A DNA stretch of 64,000 bases from Acanthococcus lagerstroemiae (Eukaryota; Arthropoda; Insecta; Hemiptera; Eriococcidae), in NCBI GenBank assembly GCA_031841125.1, contig CM063107.1, positions 68,645,814-68,709,813 of the forward strand, given 5' to 3'. Position 1 is the stretch's first letter, and every line of letters begins with the position of its first letter. A program made the position numbers and the translations under genes. Of this stretch, positions 1 to 12,469 are shown in pieces. Below the pieces are notes generated by a model. The model was not told where the DNA came from. It searched no databases and saw nothing but the letters and a program-made list of their open reading frames with translations.

Positions 1-683
1 ATTGAAGATTATACCTATTCAAATTCAGTAATACTGTGTTAAAAGTTTTCAAGACGCCCTTTGACTCACTGAAATTGGTTGGGACTGTACTAAGACTCAG
101 TTTAAACTCATTAATACGATTATACAGCTCCGTAAGATTCTGTTAAGACTTTATTACAAATTCATCAACATTCTTCAAAACTCAATTCAGATGCGGCGAC
201 TCCTGAAGAATATGTTACGATTTGTTAAGCCCATCTGAGGCTCTTCAACATAATTGGGGGGGGGGGAGAACTATAGTTTTTCTAGTAACAAATGAAATAT
301 CCCTACTTCCTCAAATTTTTCGTTTGAAGGCCGATAACTCTCTGACCGAGTCAGATTTCTAACCTTTTTAAGGGTAACCTTCCTCATCTTCCTTCGGCAT
401 GTCCCTAACCTGATGTGACTCAGTGTTGCGAGTCCGCATTAGGAAGAAGAAATGGGAAGTTGAAAAGCCAAAATAGACTCCTTGCACTCCACAGCTTTCG
501 GTGTGAGAATGTAACTAAGATTTGTCTAGGAGAATTTAGCATGGAAGTAGAGAAGGAGAGAGTGGAGATAAGAAAAAGAGCTCAAACTGCGGGATTAGGG
601 CAAAATTGAAATTCAAAACTGACACTGAGTTCATTATTGTTCACTCTCTGAACACCAACGTAGGATGGTCTCAGTCTTGGAGG

Positions 684-1536
684 CAGGGACGGGCAGCGAA
701 TCGATTCTTTTGCAAATTGATTCGCGAATCGATTCGATTTTAGACGAATCGCGAATCGCAAATCCATTTGAATGAAATTTAACGAATCGGAATCGCGAAT
801 CGATTCGCCAAAAATTTCTGCAAATTGGAATCGTGAATCGATTCCTTTTCAATGAATCGTAGGATTCGAATCGAAATTCGACGGTGTGTGTGCTGGGTCT
901 TGTCTGCTCTCTGCTGTGGGCTGTGGAGTGTGGAATGGTCGAAGATGAAATCAGCCAATCAGCAATCAGTGTTCTGCGTTTATCATTATCAGTTATCACA
1001 TCTTTGTACTTTGTAGCAAATACACTGAAATACTAATACCGGAAACTCCATTTAAAATACATTGAGCGCTGTTAGACCCAGCACCTAGCGGCAGGGATTG
1101 TTACTATAATAATTTAGCATTGTGTTCACCAACACTAGATAGAGCGTAATCACTATCACAACATACAGTTACAGTGAATGAATGAATGAAAAGTGAAATA
1201 CGTGTAGTACCAATCCCTGCCGCTAATAGCCATGGTCCAAAAAAGCGCTCGAGTTTCCATTATTGGTAGTTCAGTGTATTTGTTTGTAGTTTATAGATTG
1301 TAGATTGTAGGATTGTACTTCCTTATCAAAAATCAAACAATATTGAAGAAACAAAAAAAAAAATCGCGAATTGAAGAATTAGCGAATCGATTCGCGATTT
1401 GTTTGGATGAATTGCGAATCGCGAATCGATTCGACTTCATTGTAGAGAATCGCAAATTGCGAATCGATTCAATTTTCTTGTGGCGAATCGCGAATCGTGA
1501 ATCGATTCGATTTACAAACGAATTTGCCCATCCCTG
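684..1536. mobile_element. hAT-type non-autonomous element (MITE 1)
   Basis: The ends are CAGGGACGGGCA on the left and TGCCCATCCCTG on the right, typical of hAT termini. A perfect 8-bp target-site duplication, CTTGGAGG, flanks it at 676-683 and 1537-1544. Just inside each end are many copies of CGAATCGATTCG or close variants (about 700-870 and 1370-1515), probably subterminal transposase-binding repeats. No transposase ORF is present, so it would depend on a transposase supplied elsewhere. The short reading frames here are by-products of the repeats. Confidence 0.9.
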
Positions 1537-3169
1537 CTTGGAGGGAGGGGAGTTAGTGGGTGCCATAGCACATATCTTGTTATTTTATTGATGTAATTAA
1601 TGCGCTGAAATACATTCTGAAATGCTCTTTTTGACAGCATGGCAGGGGTCTGCCCTGAAACTCCTCCCCTTTCTAATCATATTTTCTCTTTTTCGGTTTT
1701 GGGTTCAAGTCAGATTCGAATTCGAGTTCCAGTTCGTGGTTGATGGCATGCCTGAACAGTTTTGGGCGGAACCGTCACATTTGAGCTATTTATGATGAGT
1801 ATGTCTATACTTTAACTTAGCAACATAATTTATTGAAAATGAAAAAATTTGACACGGATGTTGATAATAAGGCTTGCGATGGTAAAATGTAATAAATGCT
1901 GTGCTCCAAGATAGAGACATTTTAAATCGCTGTTTCAGTCGGTTTGGTACTACGGCATCAGTGACTTAACGAAGCAGAAGTAAGCCTGCATCTTATCAGT
2001 TCGAATTTTTGAAAAGTGTAGGCCGAGAAAATGAAACGTAATAATCAAATATTTATTACAGACAATAATACCAATATGGCCTCTGAGACTGAACAAAATG
2101 GTGGTATTCGAATGGAGAGAGAGCGAAAAAAAAACCTAATTCCCTGTAGTTGTCTCAGAAGCGAATTCGTAATTGTAATTGTACTTCCCTCTACAAATTT
2201 ATGCTACGGTTGGAACCTAATACTCGTACTATCGTAAGATTTTATATCCTTTCCGTTACCTGTTTTCTTCCTCGAACAATTTAATTTAAAAAATGTATCC
2301 TTCGGTTTTTTATTACGTCCTAAGCAAATAAATAAAACGCGACCATACATTTGAAGCAATCTTCAGAAAAATTGAAGGTGTTTCGTAGCATGCAATTATC
2401 TTGAGAGTAATGATAGACCATTCATTCAGCTCTGTACACCAATGTGTTCGTAAATTTGCGAGGGGGTTTAGTATTTAAGTAACCCCCGCTCGACCTAATC
2501 GAAATCCGTCTCATTTCCAAGGCTATCAAAAACCAAACTGGAAGTCAGGGGGCTTAATTTCGAAAATTTCAAAGCTTTCAGTAACAATTTTCCACCAACG
2601 GCATCGGAAGAGAATCACAAGGAGGGGGCACACTTCAAACTTCTGATGCTCGATTTTTTTTTAAACTTCTCTTCTGTTGGAAATATAAGTATGTTTAGAG
2701 AGGGTGAATGGGAGAGGGATGAGGGTTAGAAACCGTATTGTACAATCAAAATTTCAGAACAATGAGAGATAAAATCGTTCTTTAACGATACCCAGTCCTT
2801 TTTTAATGTAAGCAGCTGAGAAAGGAGTCAAGGCAGGATCCATAAATGCTACAATCCTATTTTTTCGACCATTTATGTATTGGATTTCGTTTCCATCTCC
2901 TGACTACCATCACTTTTGTTTTATTTTTATTCATCTTCATTTTATATTTTATTTTCAATTTTTCATCCAGATTATTTAGTGTTTTCTCTAGTTCTTTTTT
3001 TACTTCTTTCCACTGTTACAATGTCATCTGCAAACCTGATCATTCTGTCTTTCCTTGTATTATCACGCCTAATTTTCTTTCATTGATTTCTTTAATTTCT
3101 TTCTTTTTTTCCCTTTATTGTTTACAGCGTACTGCCGGAAGGACGGTGCGTCCTACAAATCAATAGAAA

Positions 3170-4740
3170 AATAACTGTCCTTCTAGCAGGACTGTAGTTC
3201 GTCTGGAAGACCGTTAGCCCTCACAGGAAAGGTGAAGTACTTAGGAGTATATCTTGATGAAAAACTCTCCTGGAGAGATCACGTCTCCGAGAAAATAAGA
3301 AAAAGGATTGAGGCTCTTAGGGCTTGCCGTACCTATGTCGACAGGAACTGGGGACTCTCTCCCGAAATGATGCACTGGATATATACCGGTGTAATACGTC
3401 CCAGAATTACATATGCATTGTGTGGTGGGGCCGGGTCCACCTGGCCAAAGTCAGAGAGAAACTAGACCACCTGCAAAGGCTCGCGTGCGTGATGATAACG
3501 GGGACAATGAGTACGGTGCCGACGAAGGCACTAGAAAGGCTCCTAAACATTGCTACCACTTCACACTGCTATAGAAGCAGCTGCGATAATGGGGGCTTAT
3601 CGTCTGGGTCAACCAAACTTTCAGGCTCATAAAACAGGCCACAGAAGGATGTGGGAGATGGCGGGGACGATAGACAAATGCTTTGGGTTGCCAAAGGACA
3701 GAATTGCGATGGAACACTTCTTTGACAAGCCATACCGTGCGCTAATACCCACATGGGAGGCTTGGGAAAAGAGGTGGCCAAGCATTCTAGGAAAAGAGAA
3801 GAATGTGTGGTTTGTTGATGCCTTTAAGAATGACCAAGGTGTAGGAATCGGAATCACGAATGCAAAAGGCGCTGACAACTGTTCAGTGGCCCGCGGCAAG
3901 GGCGTCACTATCCTCCAAGCAGAGATAATGGTGATCACGATGGCCATTGATAGAAGTCAGCAGAAGGGCCTTGTTAATAAACAGATCTATATCTGTACAG
4001 ACAGTCAATCGGCTATTAAGGTACTATCGTCACACCAAACTACGTCCCTGGTGGCGGCGAAGTGTGTTAACAAACTATACACCCCTGGTCAGGAGAACCG
4101 GGTCACCATACTATGGACACCGGGACACTGCGGCATAAAAGGGAACATGATCGTTGGCAAGCTAGCGAAGGAGGGCATAAAAAAGGAACTGGCAACACCC
4201 AGGCCTTGTCTTCCTGTAGCATACAGCGTCATAAAATCCAAAGTAAAGGCTTGGATAAGTAAGCAGACGAAAATGCACGGGCGGTTGACCAGTGGCATGA
4301 ACGTCAGCAAAACACTGATAGGGGACACCCCTAGTAAGTATGCCAAGTTCCTATTAGGGTTTGACAGGAAACATGCAATGCTCATGGTCGGACTACTAAC
4401 CGGTCATGGGGCCACAAAACACATGTGGTATAAAATAGGAGTGGTAAGAAGCGGCTCCTATAGGTACTGTGGAGAAGAGGAAGAAACCTCGATCCATATC
4501 ATATGTCAATGCCCAGCAATAGCCGGGACAAGACGCGAAGCATTGGGGCTAGAGTATCCAGCACCCGGTGAAGTCAAAGGGATAGAGCTCAGTAAAATCC
4601 TCCCTTTGGCTATAAAAGTGAGGCTACTGAGCTGATCCTTAGCAGCAACTTGAGGAATAGTGCAATGGACTCGGAAGTCTGAACACTCGGCGCATACGGC
4701 GCCATCTCACACAAAATGATGAATGATGATGATGTATTAG
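3170..4740 (+). mobile_element. 5'-truncated non-LTR retrotransposon (RT end, RNase H, zinc knuckle)
   Basis: This is a decayed LINE. The 3232-3465 frame encodes the C-terminal part of a reverse transcriptase (YLGVYLDEKLSW, then a thumb-like region). A frameshift leads to a 361-aa frame (3550-4635) with an RNase H domain: VWFVDAF near residue 87, an ICTDSQSA block near residue 148, and TPGHCGI near residue 190. Next comes a CCHC-like knuckle (YRYCGEEEETSIHIICQC) near residue 305. Such RT-RNase H-knuckle order occurs in I/Jockey-superclade LINEs. After the stop there is about 100 bp of 3' UTR and a GATGAT-rich tail near 4718-4735, a typical LINE tail. The endonuclease and catalytic RT core are missing, so it is a dead copy. 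Confidence 0.85.
3550..4635 (+). pseudogene. LINE ORF2 3' fragment, RNase H and zinc knuckle
   Basis: This open frame of 361 codons is the longest intact piece of the truncated LINE. RNase H would remove the RNA template during target-primed reverse transcription. The carboxylate and histidine motifs expected of RNase H are visible (D in FVDAF, E in the ILQAEIMVI helix, D in CTDSQ, and the TPGHCG loop). The frame begins internally and is out of register with the RT fragment just upstream, which it overlaps in sequence order but not in frame. A functional protein is therefore not expected from this copy. Confidence 0.8.
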
Positions 4741-4775
4741 AAACTATCATTACAGAGACGAAACTTGATTTTAAG

Positions 4776-5245
4776 TTGGGGAGGGGGGAGGAAAATTTGC
4801 CGACAAATATGTTTTTTTAAACGTGACATTCCAAAATGGACTCAAACCATTTTTATAAAAAATAAGTTAGATGTGCCATTTGGTGGAGGAACATGTACAG
4901 TGTGCGGATCAATCAGCCTACAGCATGTGTTCCTGTAACCATACACCTAGGCAACGCGCGGGCGTCGCCGTCTCCTGTGTTGCGTATTACAGTGTGACGG
5001 TATGCACGGTATTCTTTTGCTCTCATGAAAAGTTCTAAAATGGACTGAGTCCGTTTTGGAATGTCATGCTTTTTGAAAATTTGCCGATTTTTCAATCAAA
5101 ATATTTTTAATTGAAAAGATAAATAAATAAACAAACAAACAAACAAACGTTCGAAGAAAATGAAAAATTCAAATAAACAGTTTCAAAATTTGCCGACTGC
5201 CAAATTATTGGGGTGCCCCCCCCATAGTTTTGTCCCTGCAAATGC
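4776..5245. repeat. Unclassified repeat R-A, copy 1 (contains nested MITE)
   Basis: The outer parts match 6803-7053: shared phrases include TTGCCGACAAATAT, a run of AATTGAAA with A-rich tract, CAGTTTCAAAATTTG and CCCCCATAGTTTTG. The 4823-5067 stretch is absent from the other copy and is a nested insertion. The repeat has no coding potential that I can recognise. Confidence 0.7.
4823..5067. mobile_element. TIR MITE nested in repeat R-A
   Basis: Inverted ends of about 32 bp are visible: the left starts GTGACATTCCAAAATGGACT and the right ends in the complementary ACTGAGTCCGTTTTGGAATGTCAT with few mismatches. The sequence is about 245 bp and lies in a copy of a repeat whose sister at 6803 lacks it. 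No clear target duplication was found, so the superfamily is not assigned. Confidence 0.75.
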
Positions 5246-5342
5246 AGATTGGAATCTTATCCCTCAAGCACTCAAATTTGCGCACATGAGCATACCTCAG
5301 TCTGGGAGGGTAAGCTGGAAGGATGTTAGAAATACTTGAAAG

Positions 5343-5967
5343 CAAGGTTGAAAACGAATCCACTACAATTGGATTTGAATCATCACTACCTTTTTTTGGA
5401 TTCGAATATGATTCGAGAATCATTTACGTTTACTGTGATACGAATAAATGAATTGGATTTGTGGATTCGAATCCACGAATCATGGAATCTTTTTTTTGAT
5501 GTTACAAAATCAAAATAAATGATACCTGTTTTATTCACTCAGTATTCGTGGACATTTTTCTTTCTTCAGAAAGACCAAATTACTCTAAAAACTGGATCTT
5601 ATTCGATGTAATCATGGTAAACATACTTCCAGAAATGTAGTTTCCGAAGAAATTAAATTTAATATTTCGACTGAAGAGGCCAGAAGGAATTTTATAGCTT
5701 TTATTTTGTTTTTTGATATTTTTTAGATAAAAAAAATAAAAGTTACAAAAACGGATGGCCATATTAGGTGACTTTAGCGCCGAATACGACTAACTAAAAA
5801 ATTCGGCGAATCCACTAAAAAGATTCGAATCAATTTTACGAATCCGGGTCGTCCATGGGATTCGAATCACTGATACAAATCCAATTCCCGCAAGCAAATT
5901 CAAATCCATTTTTTCGAATCCGCGAGCTGGATTCGAATCATTTGGATTCGAATCTTTTCCAGCTTTG
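5343..5967. mobile_element. hAT-type non-autonomous element (MITE 2)
   Basis: A perfect 8-bp target duplication, CTTGAAAG, lies at 5335-5342 and 5968-5975. Ends are CAAGGTTGAAAA and, on the opposite strand, CAAAGCTGGAAA. The subterminal zones carry many copies of GGATTCGAATC and variants (5380-5490 and 5815-5955). This is the same layout as the 684-1536 element but with a different reiterated motif. No transposase is encoded. Confidence 0.88.
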
Positions 5968-6169
5968 CTTGAAAGGAACACACAACTTCCTTTACACATT
6001 AAGGTGATCGTTATTCACTCTTGGCAATCTTTTTTTCTGAATTTCCTCTGATTCATCTTCTAAATTGGTTCCAATAAAATAAAATAAAATTTAAAAATAA
6101 AAAACTACAAAGTTTCAGGTCGATCGGATGAAAGGAATCCGTGCCCCAAGCTGCCTTTTGTTGAGCTCT

Positions 6170-6380
6170 GGTTGGCTGAGTGGATAGCGCGTTGGTCTCA
6201 GAATCCAGAGATCCCGGGTGCGAGCCCACGTAGCAACTCGCCAGAATTTTCAACTTAGGCCAATTTTTCAGCCAGAAGGGAAAGGGGCTAAGACAGCCCT
6301 AACAGTTTCTCCGACGTCTCTGAAGTAATGCTCGAAAGGGCGGATTCCAGGACTCCGGTGGAGAGCAAATTAGAAAAGAA
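6170..6380 (+). repeat. tRNA-derived SINE, copy 1
   Basis: A pol III box A-like segment (TGGCTGAGTGGATAGCGCG, 6173-6191) and box B-like segment (GGGTGCGAGCCC, 6216-6227) sit 24 bp apart. A tRNA-unrelated body follows, ending AGAGCAAATTAGAAAA. The whole is shared with 60679-60883, including CGACGTCTCTGAAGTA and GAAAGGGCGGATTCCAGG. Two copies of the same tRNA-headed unit in one window make a SINE the best reading, rather than a tRNA gene. Confidence 0.85.
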
Positions 6381-6802
6381 GCTCCTTTTCGTTCTTATGG
6401 GGCAAACACATGGAGTTTTGACTTTCGTTCCAGACTCAATTTCCCTTCTATATTCACCAGGAGCATTAAACAATAGAACATTTGCTGTCGAATTCAGCTT
6501 GTGACATTGGAAAATAAGTATTTTGCTTTCGACTTTCAGATGTTAATAAATGCTCAACTTTCTCAAATTTTAGGCTCTAGGTCAAACACAGAATCTAGTA
6601 AAAACAGAATGGTCATTAAAATTCGAAATTCAACCTGTGCTACCGACTTTCAGATTTTCGAAATGTCTTCCACATTTCAGTTTTGGCTCAACCTTTCAGA
6701 TAAAGTTCGATACTCAGCTTGAAACCTTCGGCTTTTGACTGACTAGTCTCTGACAGGAGTCCAGGGTGCTCCATTTTCAGAAACGAAATTTGACGTCCAG
6801 TT

Positions 6803-7053
6803 TGAGGAAGTGGGGAAGAAAAATTTACCGACAAATATATTTTGAAAACTAAAAATTCGCCGACAGAATTTAAAAAAAAATAGAAATTTGCCGATTTCTT
6901 AATTGAAATATTTTTGAATTGAAAAAAAAAAATAATAATAAACAAAAACATTCATAAAAAATGAAAAATTCAAATGAACAGTTTCAAAATTTGTCGACCG
7001 CCAAATTATTAGGGGGTGTGTTGCAACCCCCCACATCCCCCTATAGTTTTGCC
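6803..7053. repeat. Unclassified repeat R-A, copy 2
   Basis: This copy aligns with 4776-5245 without the nested MITE. It keeps the ACCGACAAATATAT start, the GAAAAATTCAAATGAACAG middle and the CCCCCTATAGTTTTGCCC end. It has no recognisable coding capacity or clear target duplication. Confidence 0.7.
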
Positions 7054-8022
7054 CCTTTATCATTACCTACTTGAACTGTATACATAGGCCATATATAAAT
7101 TTGGAAAGACCAATTGTAATCCCTAATATAAAGGAGATTGAGTCTCCGGTCGGATATGCGAATGGGAAACTTTTTACATCCGGAATTGCTATTTACTTTG
7201 TGAGTTGCCATCATAATTGTTGCGGGGGAGATGCATCTCCAGGGGTTTTCCTTCTCCTGTGTGCTTTTTCAGTTCTACTTTAAGCCCACACGCCAGGCCA
7301 AGGTAGCACACACAAAGGGCAACATAAACACAGTATGCTTAAAATTTCCATGCAACCCACAGACATGTGGGATATTCTCGTAAGCAGTATATTTTCTACG
7401 GAAATGTAAGCCTAATTTACTCAGTGTTGCAGTTAATACTTGTATCCCATTACCTAATACCCACCTCAATTGTGACAGTAATTAAAGCATTTCAGAAGAA
7501 AATAATCCATTCCGTTTTCTCCTTTTTGAAGGAAGATGGGCTTCTGGCTTGTCTGCCCAGTCATACAGCATTTCCTGTAAACGAGCTCTCTCATTCTTAC
7601 AATTTCCTTTGTTGAAACTTGAGGGGGGGCAAAATGATACTAGTGCCCCCTAGCCTCACGGAGGACCATGCCTCCGGTCACGGCACCATTGTTTTTCTCA
7701 TAAAGTGAACGACCTTTACGTACGTCAAACAAATACAACGATCATCGCCATCAGTTTTGTTATAGAATTGTACCTCGTACGCGGCTTAACAATTACAACT
7801 CGGAAAAAATGTTATATTTTCCGGCGCTGAAAAGCGTTTAACAAAGAGGGGAAAAGTTAACGTACTAAAAAATCAATGTTTACTGTTTATTAATGAAGGC
7901 AGCGTCTTCCTCGACCTATCCCCTTCACACATTAGTTGGAGATATGAAACGCAAGCCCCGACCTGATTACGTAAATGGTGACGAAAGCTGCGTTCCGAAA
8001 ATAATTCAAACGAAAAACTTAC

Positions 8023-8241
8023 GTATCCTCTTGATTTGATCCTTTTGTAGCAGAGAATTGATCCGGCATCCGGGCTGCGCGGGAAAACCACCGTTGGGGA
8101 AAAAATCGGCGTCGCCCAAAGCAATCGGAAAACCGAACACCCCGCCGTCGGTGTGTATGACGTCAACGAATTCCGCGTCAGTTGACGCTAAATGACCTCC
8201 CTTCCCCGAGAACATGTACAGCGGGAAAGCTGGGTCTAACC
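8023..8241 (-). CDS. Neutral lipase gene, exon with the GLDPA motif
   Basis: This 219-bp exon encodes part of a pancreatic-lipase-family enzyme (triacylglycerol lipase or phospholipase A1, normally secreted). It begins after a good acceptor (TACTTTTGCAG) and ends at the donor GTAAGT. Its first two bases complete the Gly codon left open at the end of the 11715-11963 exon, giving ITG-LDPAFPLY. The Asp in GLDPA is the family's catalytic acid. VIHTDGG and the downstream cysteine are also typical. It ends in phase 1, so another exon must follow with the catalytic His (usually near a CSH or CNH motif). I did not find that exon, and it may lie further left. Confidence 0.88.
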
Positions 8242-9640
8242 CTGCAAAAGTATACAAAGCGTTCGAGTCTCGCCATTAATGACAACAACGTTTTGCAACA
8301 AATGAGATCATTAACATTAACCGAACAACTTCACGGCGAATTTAATTTCGGCGACTGACACTCGACGAAAAAAAGCTCTCAGCTTCTTGATGATGGAAGA
8401 GTGCTTACGCTTCTTAAGTTCGCTTTACGGTAGGCCTGCCTTGCGTATCCACCGTGAGTGGGACCGAACATGAAACACTAAGTTGCTCTTGTGGAAATAC
8501 CTAATTGCAACTACCTGAAGTACGAGCAAGTACGGCGAGTTTGAATTAGAATTCCCTTGGCCTGATGGTATTTGTTCAAATTCGGGGCGGATCAAGCGCA
8601 CTAGGCCACGCTGGGTCCACAGGTTGAAACTGCAGTAGAAAATTGCGATTTCCTTGATTTTGAAATTGTAGTAAAACTCTCTAGCCCATCTACAGCTGAA
8701 CTAATTTTCTTCTCAACTTATTCCATTCCATAGCTGGACAGTCAGTTTATCGAAAATGAGTCAATTCCTCATACACTCGAGTAACTTTTGGGTAATAATG
8801 TGTTTAACATGCTCAAAAGTGTGATGAAAAGTAATGGAATTAAACTCGATCTCTAACATACAGGGTATTTCTTTTGCAATGACTCACTTCCACCTGATAT
8901 GTAGGCAACCTACCCTAACAATATGTAGATATGTTTGCATACTCGTACTTTTGAAGGGGCTGAGTTATGGTCAAATTATACAAAGTTTTCTATCTTAAAT
9001 TTTTTTTTCTTCTCACGACTGGAAGTAGACAGAGAAATGGTACAAGTGGTGTAGCCAGGACTTTTCCAGGGGGGGGGGGTCAGCAAAATTTTTTTGTAAT
9101 GTAGTTAGACTAGTCTTCCAACAATATACTTGAAATTAGATTGTTTTTTTGGGAGGAAGGGGGGGCAGAAACAAAAAACTGTAATAAAACCGGCAATTTT
9201 CTAATTTGGGAAGCCCCAAAAAAGCCAGTCTCGTAGAGAGAAAAAAAGAGTCTGGGAGGAATTTCCACGGGCCCCCTGTCCTTCCAATTCATTTTGTTCT
9301 TCTGTCAGATGGAAAAAAATTATAAGCTACATACAAAATAAGAGATTTCTTTCATGATGTGAAGAATGATTGTTGATTCGATGTACAGTATGATGTAGCC
9401 GTAAGCGTGTTGAAATCCAACCCTTTTAAAAATATTGGGCCCCCTAAAAATCCGGGCCCGGGGTATCTACCCCCCCCCCCCCCTCCTCGGTGGAGTTGGA
9501 AAAAGCGTAGAATAGACGCTAGATCGATAATATGTATCCTAACTTGGTCAATAAACTCATCTAATGTCAATAATCCGAAGGTTTATTAGAGAGGGGGGAG
9601 GTGGAAGAATTAAATTACATCATAGTTCTACGCTTGGTGG

Positions 9641-9712
9641 CTTGGTGACCGAGTGGATTCGAATGCTGCCTTCTAAATTACGGAATGCAAGTTCGAATTC
9701 CAGTACAGACGG
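9641..9712 (+). repeat. tRNA-like sequence, probable SINE head
   Basis: TGACCGAGTGGATTCGAATG resembles box A and AGTTCGAATTCC resembles box B, with tRNA-like spacing (about 45 bp). It could be a degenerate tRNA-Leu/Ser-like pseudogene or a SINE head. There is no second copy in the window and the acceptor stem does not pair convincingly. Confidence 0.45.
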
Positions 9713-10330
9713 AAAATTTTTGAGATTAATTATTATGATTAGAAAATAAGGAAACAGAAAATAGTATGAATTTTAATATCTGACCGAGCCACATCAATTG
9801 TAGCAAGAGAGCTGAACTCCGAGACACCTCCCCTGTAGTAGTCACCATTTGACAATGCAGACTACCGAAGCCTTACTGAAGAGAAAACCTATCTAGCGAA
9901 CATCACACCCGATTTGCTCCTCTGCTTTGTTCGTTTCTCTCTCGCGTCAGTCTGTTTCTCACCCCTGAGTACACACGCATGTAACAAGGACAAGAAATGC
10001 TCAGTGAAACTCACCAGATACTCAAACTGGCACAGACTACAAAACAATGCGAATGCGCACCAATCTAAGCCGAACTAACATAAGCGAACGCAGCCGAATC
10101 ACATTGACAGCCCTCGTGTTATCCAAAAAGGATCTCGACCCCTTTCACCAAGGATCATTCCTTTCTCCTTTTTTAGCTAGTGAGGCGTTTTTTTTTGTGA
10201 ACTGGACGCATTCTGCCCAATTCCAAGACCATTGTTCAAGTCACATTTTCAGTACCCAGTACAGGCTACAGGGGTGATACAACGCGCAGTTTTGTACCTA
10301 TCTGACCTTCGACTTTCTTTTTGTGAACTA

Positions 10331-10694
10331 CAGGGTTGGCCAAAAAAACCTGACACATTTTGAACGTGAATTTCTTTGATTCTCGAGGTCGCACCAAAAT
10401 AGTCCAAAAAACAACAGAAAGTAGAGAAGATAAGGTTTATTTCGAAAATATAACATTAGCCGAATGGTGGCCACTTTCTAATTTCTCGTGCGACACTAAA
10501 AACTGTGTTTGAAAATTTCCAGAAACAGCTCGATGACTGCATCACGCAAAGTGGCCACCATTTGGCTAATGTTATATTTTCGAAATAAACCTTATCTTCT
10601 CTACTTTCTGTTGTTCTTTGGACTATTTTGGTGCGACATCGAGAACCGAAGAAATTCACGTTCAAAGTGTGTCAGGTTTTTTTGGCCAACCTTA
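10331..10694. mobile_element. Tc1/mariner-like foldback MITE
   Basis: This 364-bp element is almost entirely an inverted repeat: arms of about 140 bp and an unpaired middle near 10470-10550. It starts CAGGGTTGGCCAAAAAA and ends with the complement of TAAGGTTGGCCAAAAAA. TA dinucleotides flank both sides (10329-10330 and 10695-10696), as expected for IS630-Tc1-mariner insertion. It sits in an intron of the lipase gene. The high arm identity suggests a young insertion or recent gene conversion between arms. Confidence 0.85.
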
Positions 10695-11714
10695 TAGTTA
10701 CCAGGCAAGTGGATTCTACTGGCAAGCACACAGCTGTACTCATAAAACACTAAATTAAATTCGAAAAGACAAACCTTCCTTACTATCATTTTCAAAAGTG
10801 AACACTATGAAATCAAGTATCATAAAACACCATAAAACAATTCTGGTACCAGCTCTGATCTTCGACTGAGGATTGAATTTTAGTTACACCTGCCGAGGGG
10901 TGCTTTCAGATGGTACCAACAGTGTGTAAGTATGAACATTCAAAAACACCCCTTCCCCTCTGCCACACATTAAATGTTTGTTCAAAGGGAACAAGATATC
11001 AAATGTTCTACATCTCTTTTTTCCCATTTCCTCTTTTTCTCATTCTTTGTTCCTTCTTTTTACTCTCTTTCTCTTTTTTTTTCACCGCATTATTTAAATA
11101 CCCCTTCCAGGCAGGCTCCCGGGGTCTATTGAGCCTCTCATGAAAATCCCCTGAGGGATCTTTCATTTTCGTACACGGTTTTGTGAGGGAAAGTCACGGT
11201 GGATGATTCAGATTGTGCATCGCGTTGAACTAATCTTATCGAGCTGCATGGTGTATGCCTTTTGCTTAACGCCATCGTATAATTTTTGAAAACTTTTCTT
11301 ACACATCCGACTTTCACGGAAGACCTGCAAGGTTAATTTTGAATTCAGTAACATGAAATAAGGCCACGGCCGATATAGTTATACAGAACTCGTGCAAAGA
11401 GTCAAGGAGCGCTTATATGTCGTATTGATGTTTTCTATACTGTGGGACGAATTAGCCGGGTCTTCAGTAAGATCCACTAGATTACGTGATGGGCCACAAT
11501 TCGCAAGCCTACCGTAATTCTCAATTCGAATAACGTAAAATGCAATGCCGAGTTGCTCGTAATTTTAACAGCAGGGACCCAGGGACCGGCGAAATTTAAA
11601 CTTGGTCTTCCCCGACAACCTTTTCCATAGCAGTCAGCTTATTTATAATAACATCATCGTAATATAAGGTTACGGTTATTTATAGTCTACGCGGTAATAT
11701 TCAAAAAAATGAAC

Positions 11715-11963
11715 CTGTAATCCGCGGAAGTTTGCCGAATGTGGTGTCCTTTCCGGTAAATCCCGCAATTTCGGCTCCTAAACTGAATCCGATAAGATGT
11801 ATACTCTTAATTGGAACTCCGTTCGATACAATAAATCTGACAAATTGCGAAAGATATAAGCCAACAGCGCGCGTATTTATGACCGCGTGGGCGTACCACG
11901 GAAACGCGCACAGCGGGCTCCAGTCGACCAGAATTACATTATACGGGCCTTTTTTCAAGTACG
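11715..11963 (-). CDS. Neutral lipase gene, exon with nucleophile elbow GFSLG
   Basis: This 249-bp exon carries the catalytic Ser in GFSLGAEIAGF, the GXSXG nucleophile elbow of alpha/beta-hydrolase lipases. The preceding strand NVILVDWSP and helix FPWYAHAV are also typical of the pancreatic lipase family. The acceptor is ATAATTTACAG and the donor is CAG|GTTCAT. The first two bases (CG) complete an Ala codon opened by the last G of the 15947-16143 exon, giving TIKN-AYLKKG. The final G joins the 8241 exon. Both phases agree, which strongly supports a single gene read right to left. Confidence 0.9.
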
Positions 11964-12469
11964 CTGTAAATTATACAAGAAAACACGAAATTGCTTCGAT
12001 TACCATCTGTTGTTCTTTTTTTGTAAGCTGTTAGCATTATATGTCCAATAAGTACTAGAAAATTGGTGACATTTGAAGAAGAAAATGGGTTTATGAGATT
12101 GTTAAGTCTCACGTAATCGAATAGTTATCCTGAAGTCAGGGCCGTAGCGAACGGGGTTAAGGGGCAGCCTATCCTCAAAACATTTTTAGGGGTGTAGTTG
12201 GAAATTGAGCAGTGGAATGTGTCTGTGCATAAATGCTATGGATTAAAGGACTAATTTCCGAGCATCACTGAGTGGCTCTGGTTATAGGTTGAAGGTCCAA
12301 CTTTCGATCACCGTACCCAGTTTCCGAGCATCACTGAGTGGTTCTCAATAACATACATGAGCCTTGAAGGAAGATAAAAATACGAGCATTCGTTATAACT
12401 ATCTATAGGATCACTATTATAACGAAAAAACGAGCAGCCTTAGAAGTTTAGGACAGCGGGGAGAGAGAT

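Noticed and set aside
2846..3166. Hydrophobic 106-codon frame as a membrane protein
   Set aside because: It is a by-product of T-rich DNA, with no homology, splice context or conserved motif.
6170..6380. Functional tRNA gene
   Set aside because: Only the internal promoter boxes are tRNA-like, there is no acceptor-stem pairing, and the body is shared with a second copy at 60.7 kb, so it is a SINE.
9045..9100. hAT-like start (GTGGTGTAGCCAGGAC) followed by a G run
   Set aside because: No matching inverted end or target duplication could be found, so the element boundary is unsupported.
9407..9589. Proline-rich short frame
   Set aside because: It is produced by C and G homopolymer runs around 9470-9483.
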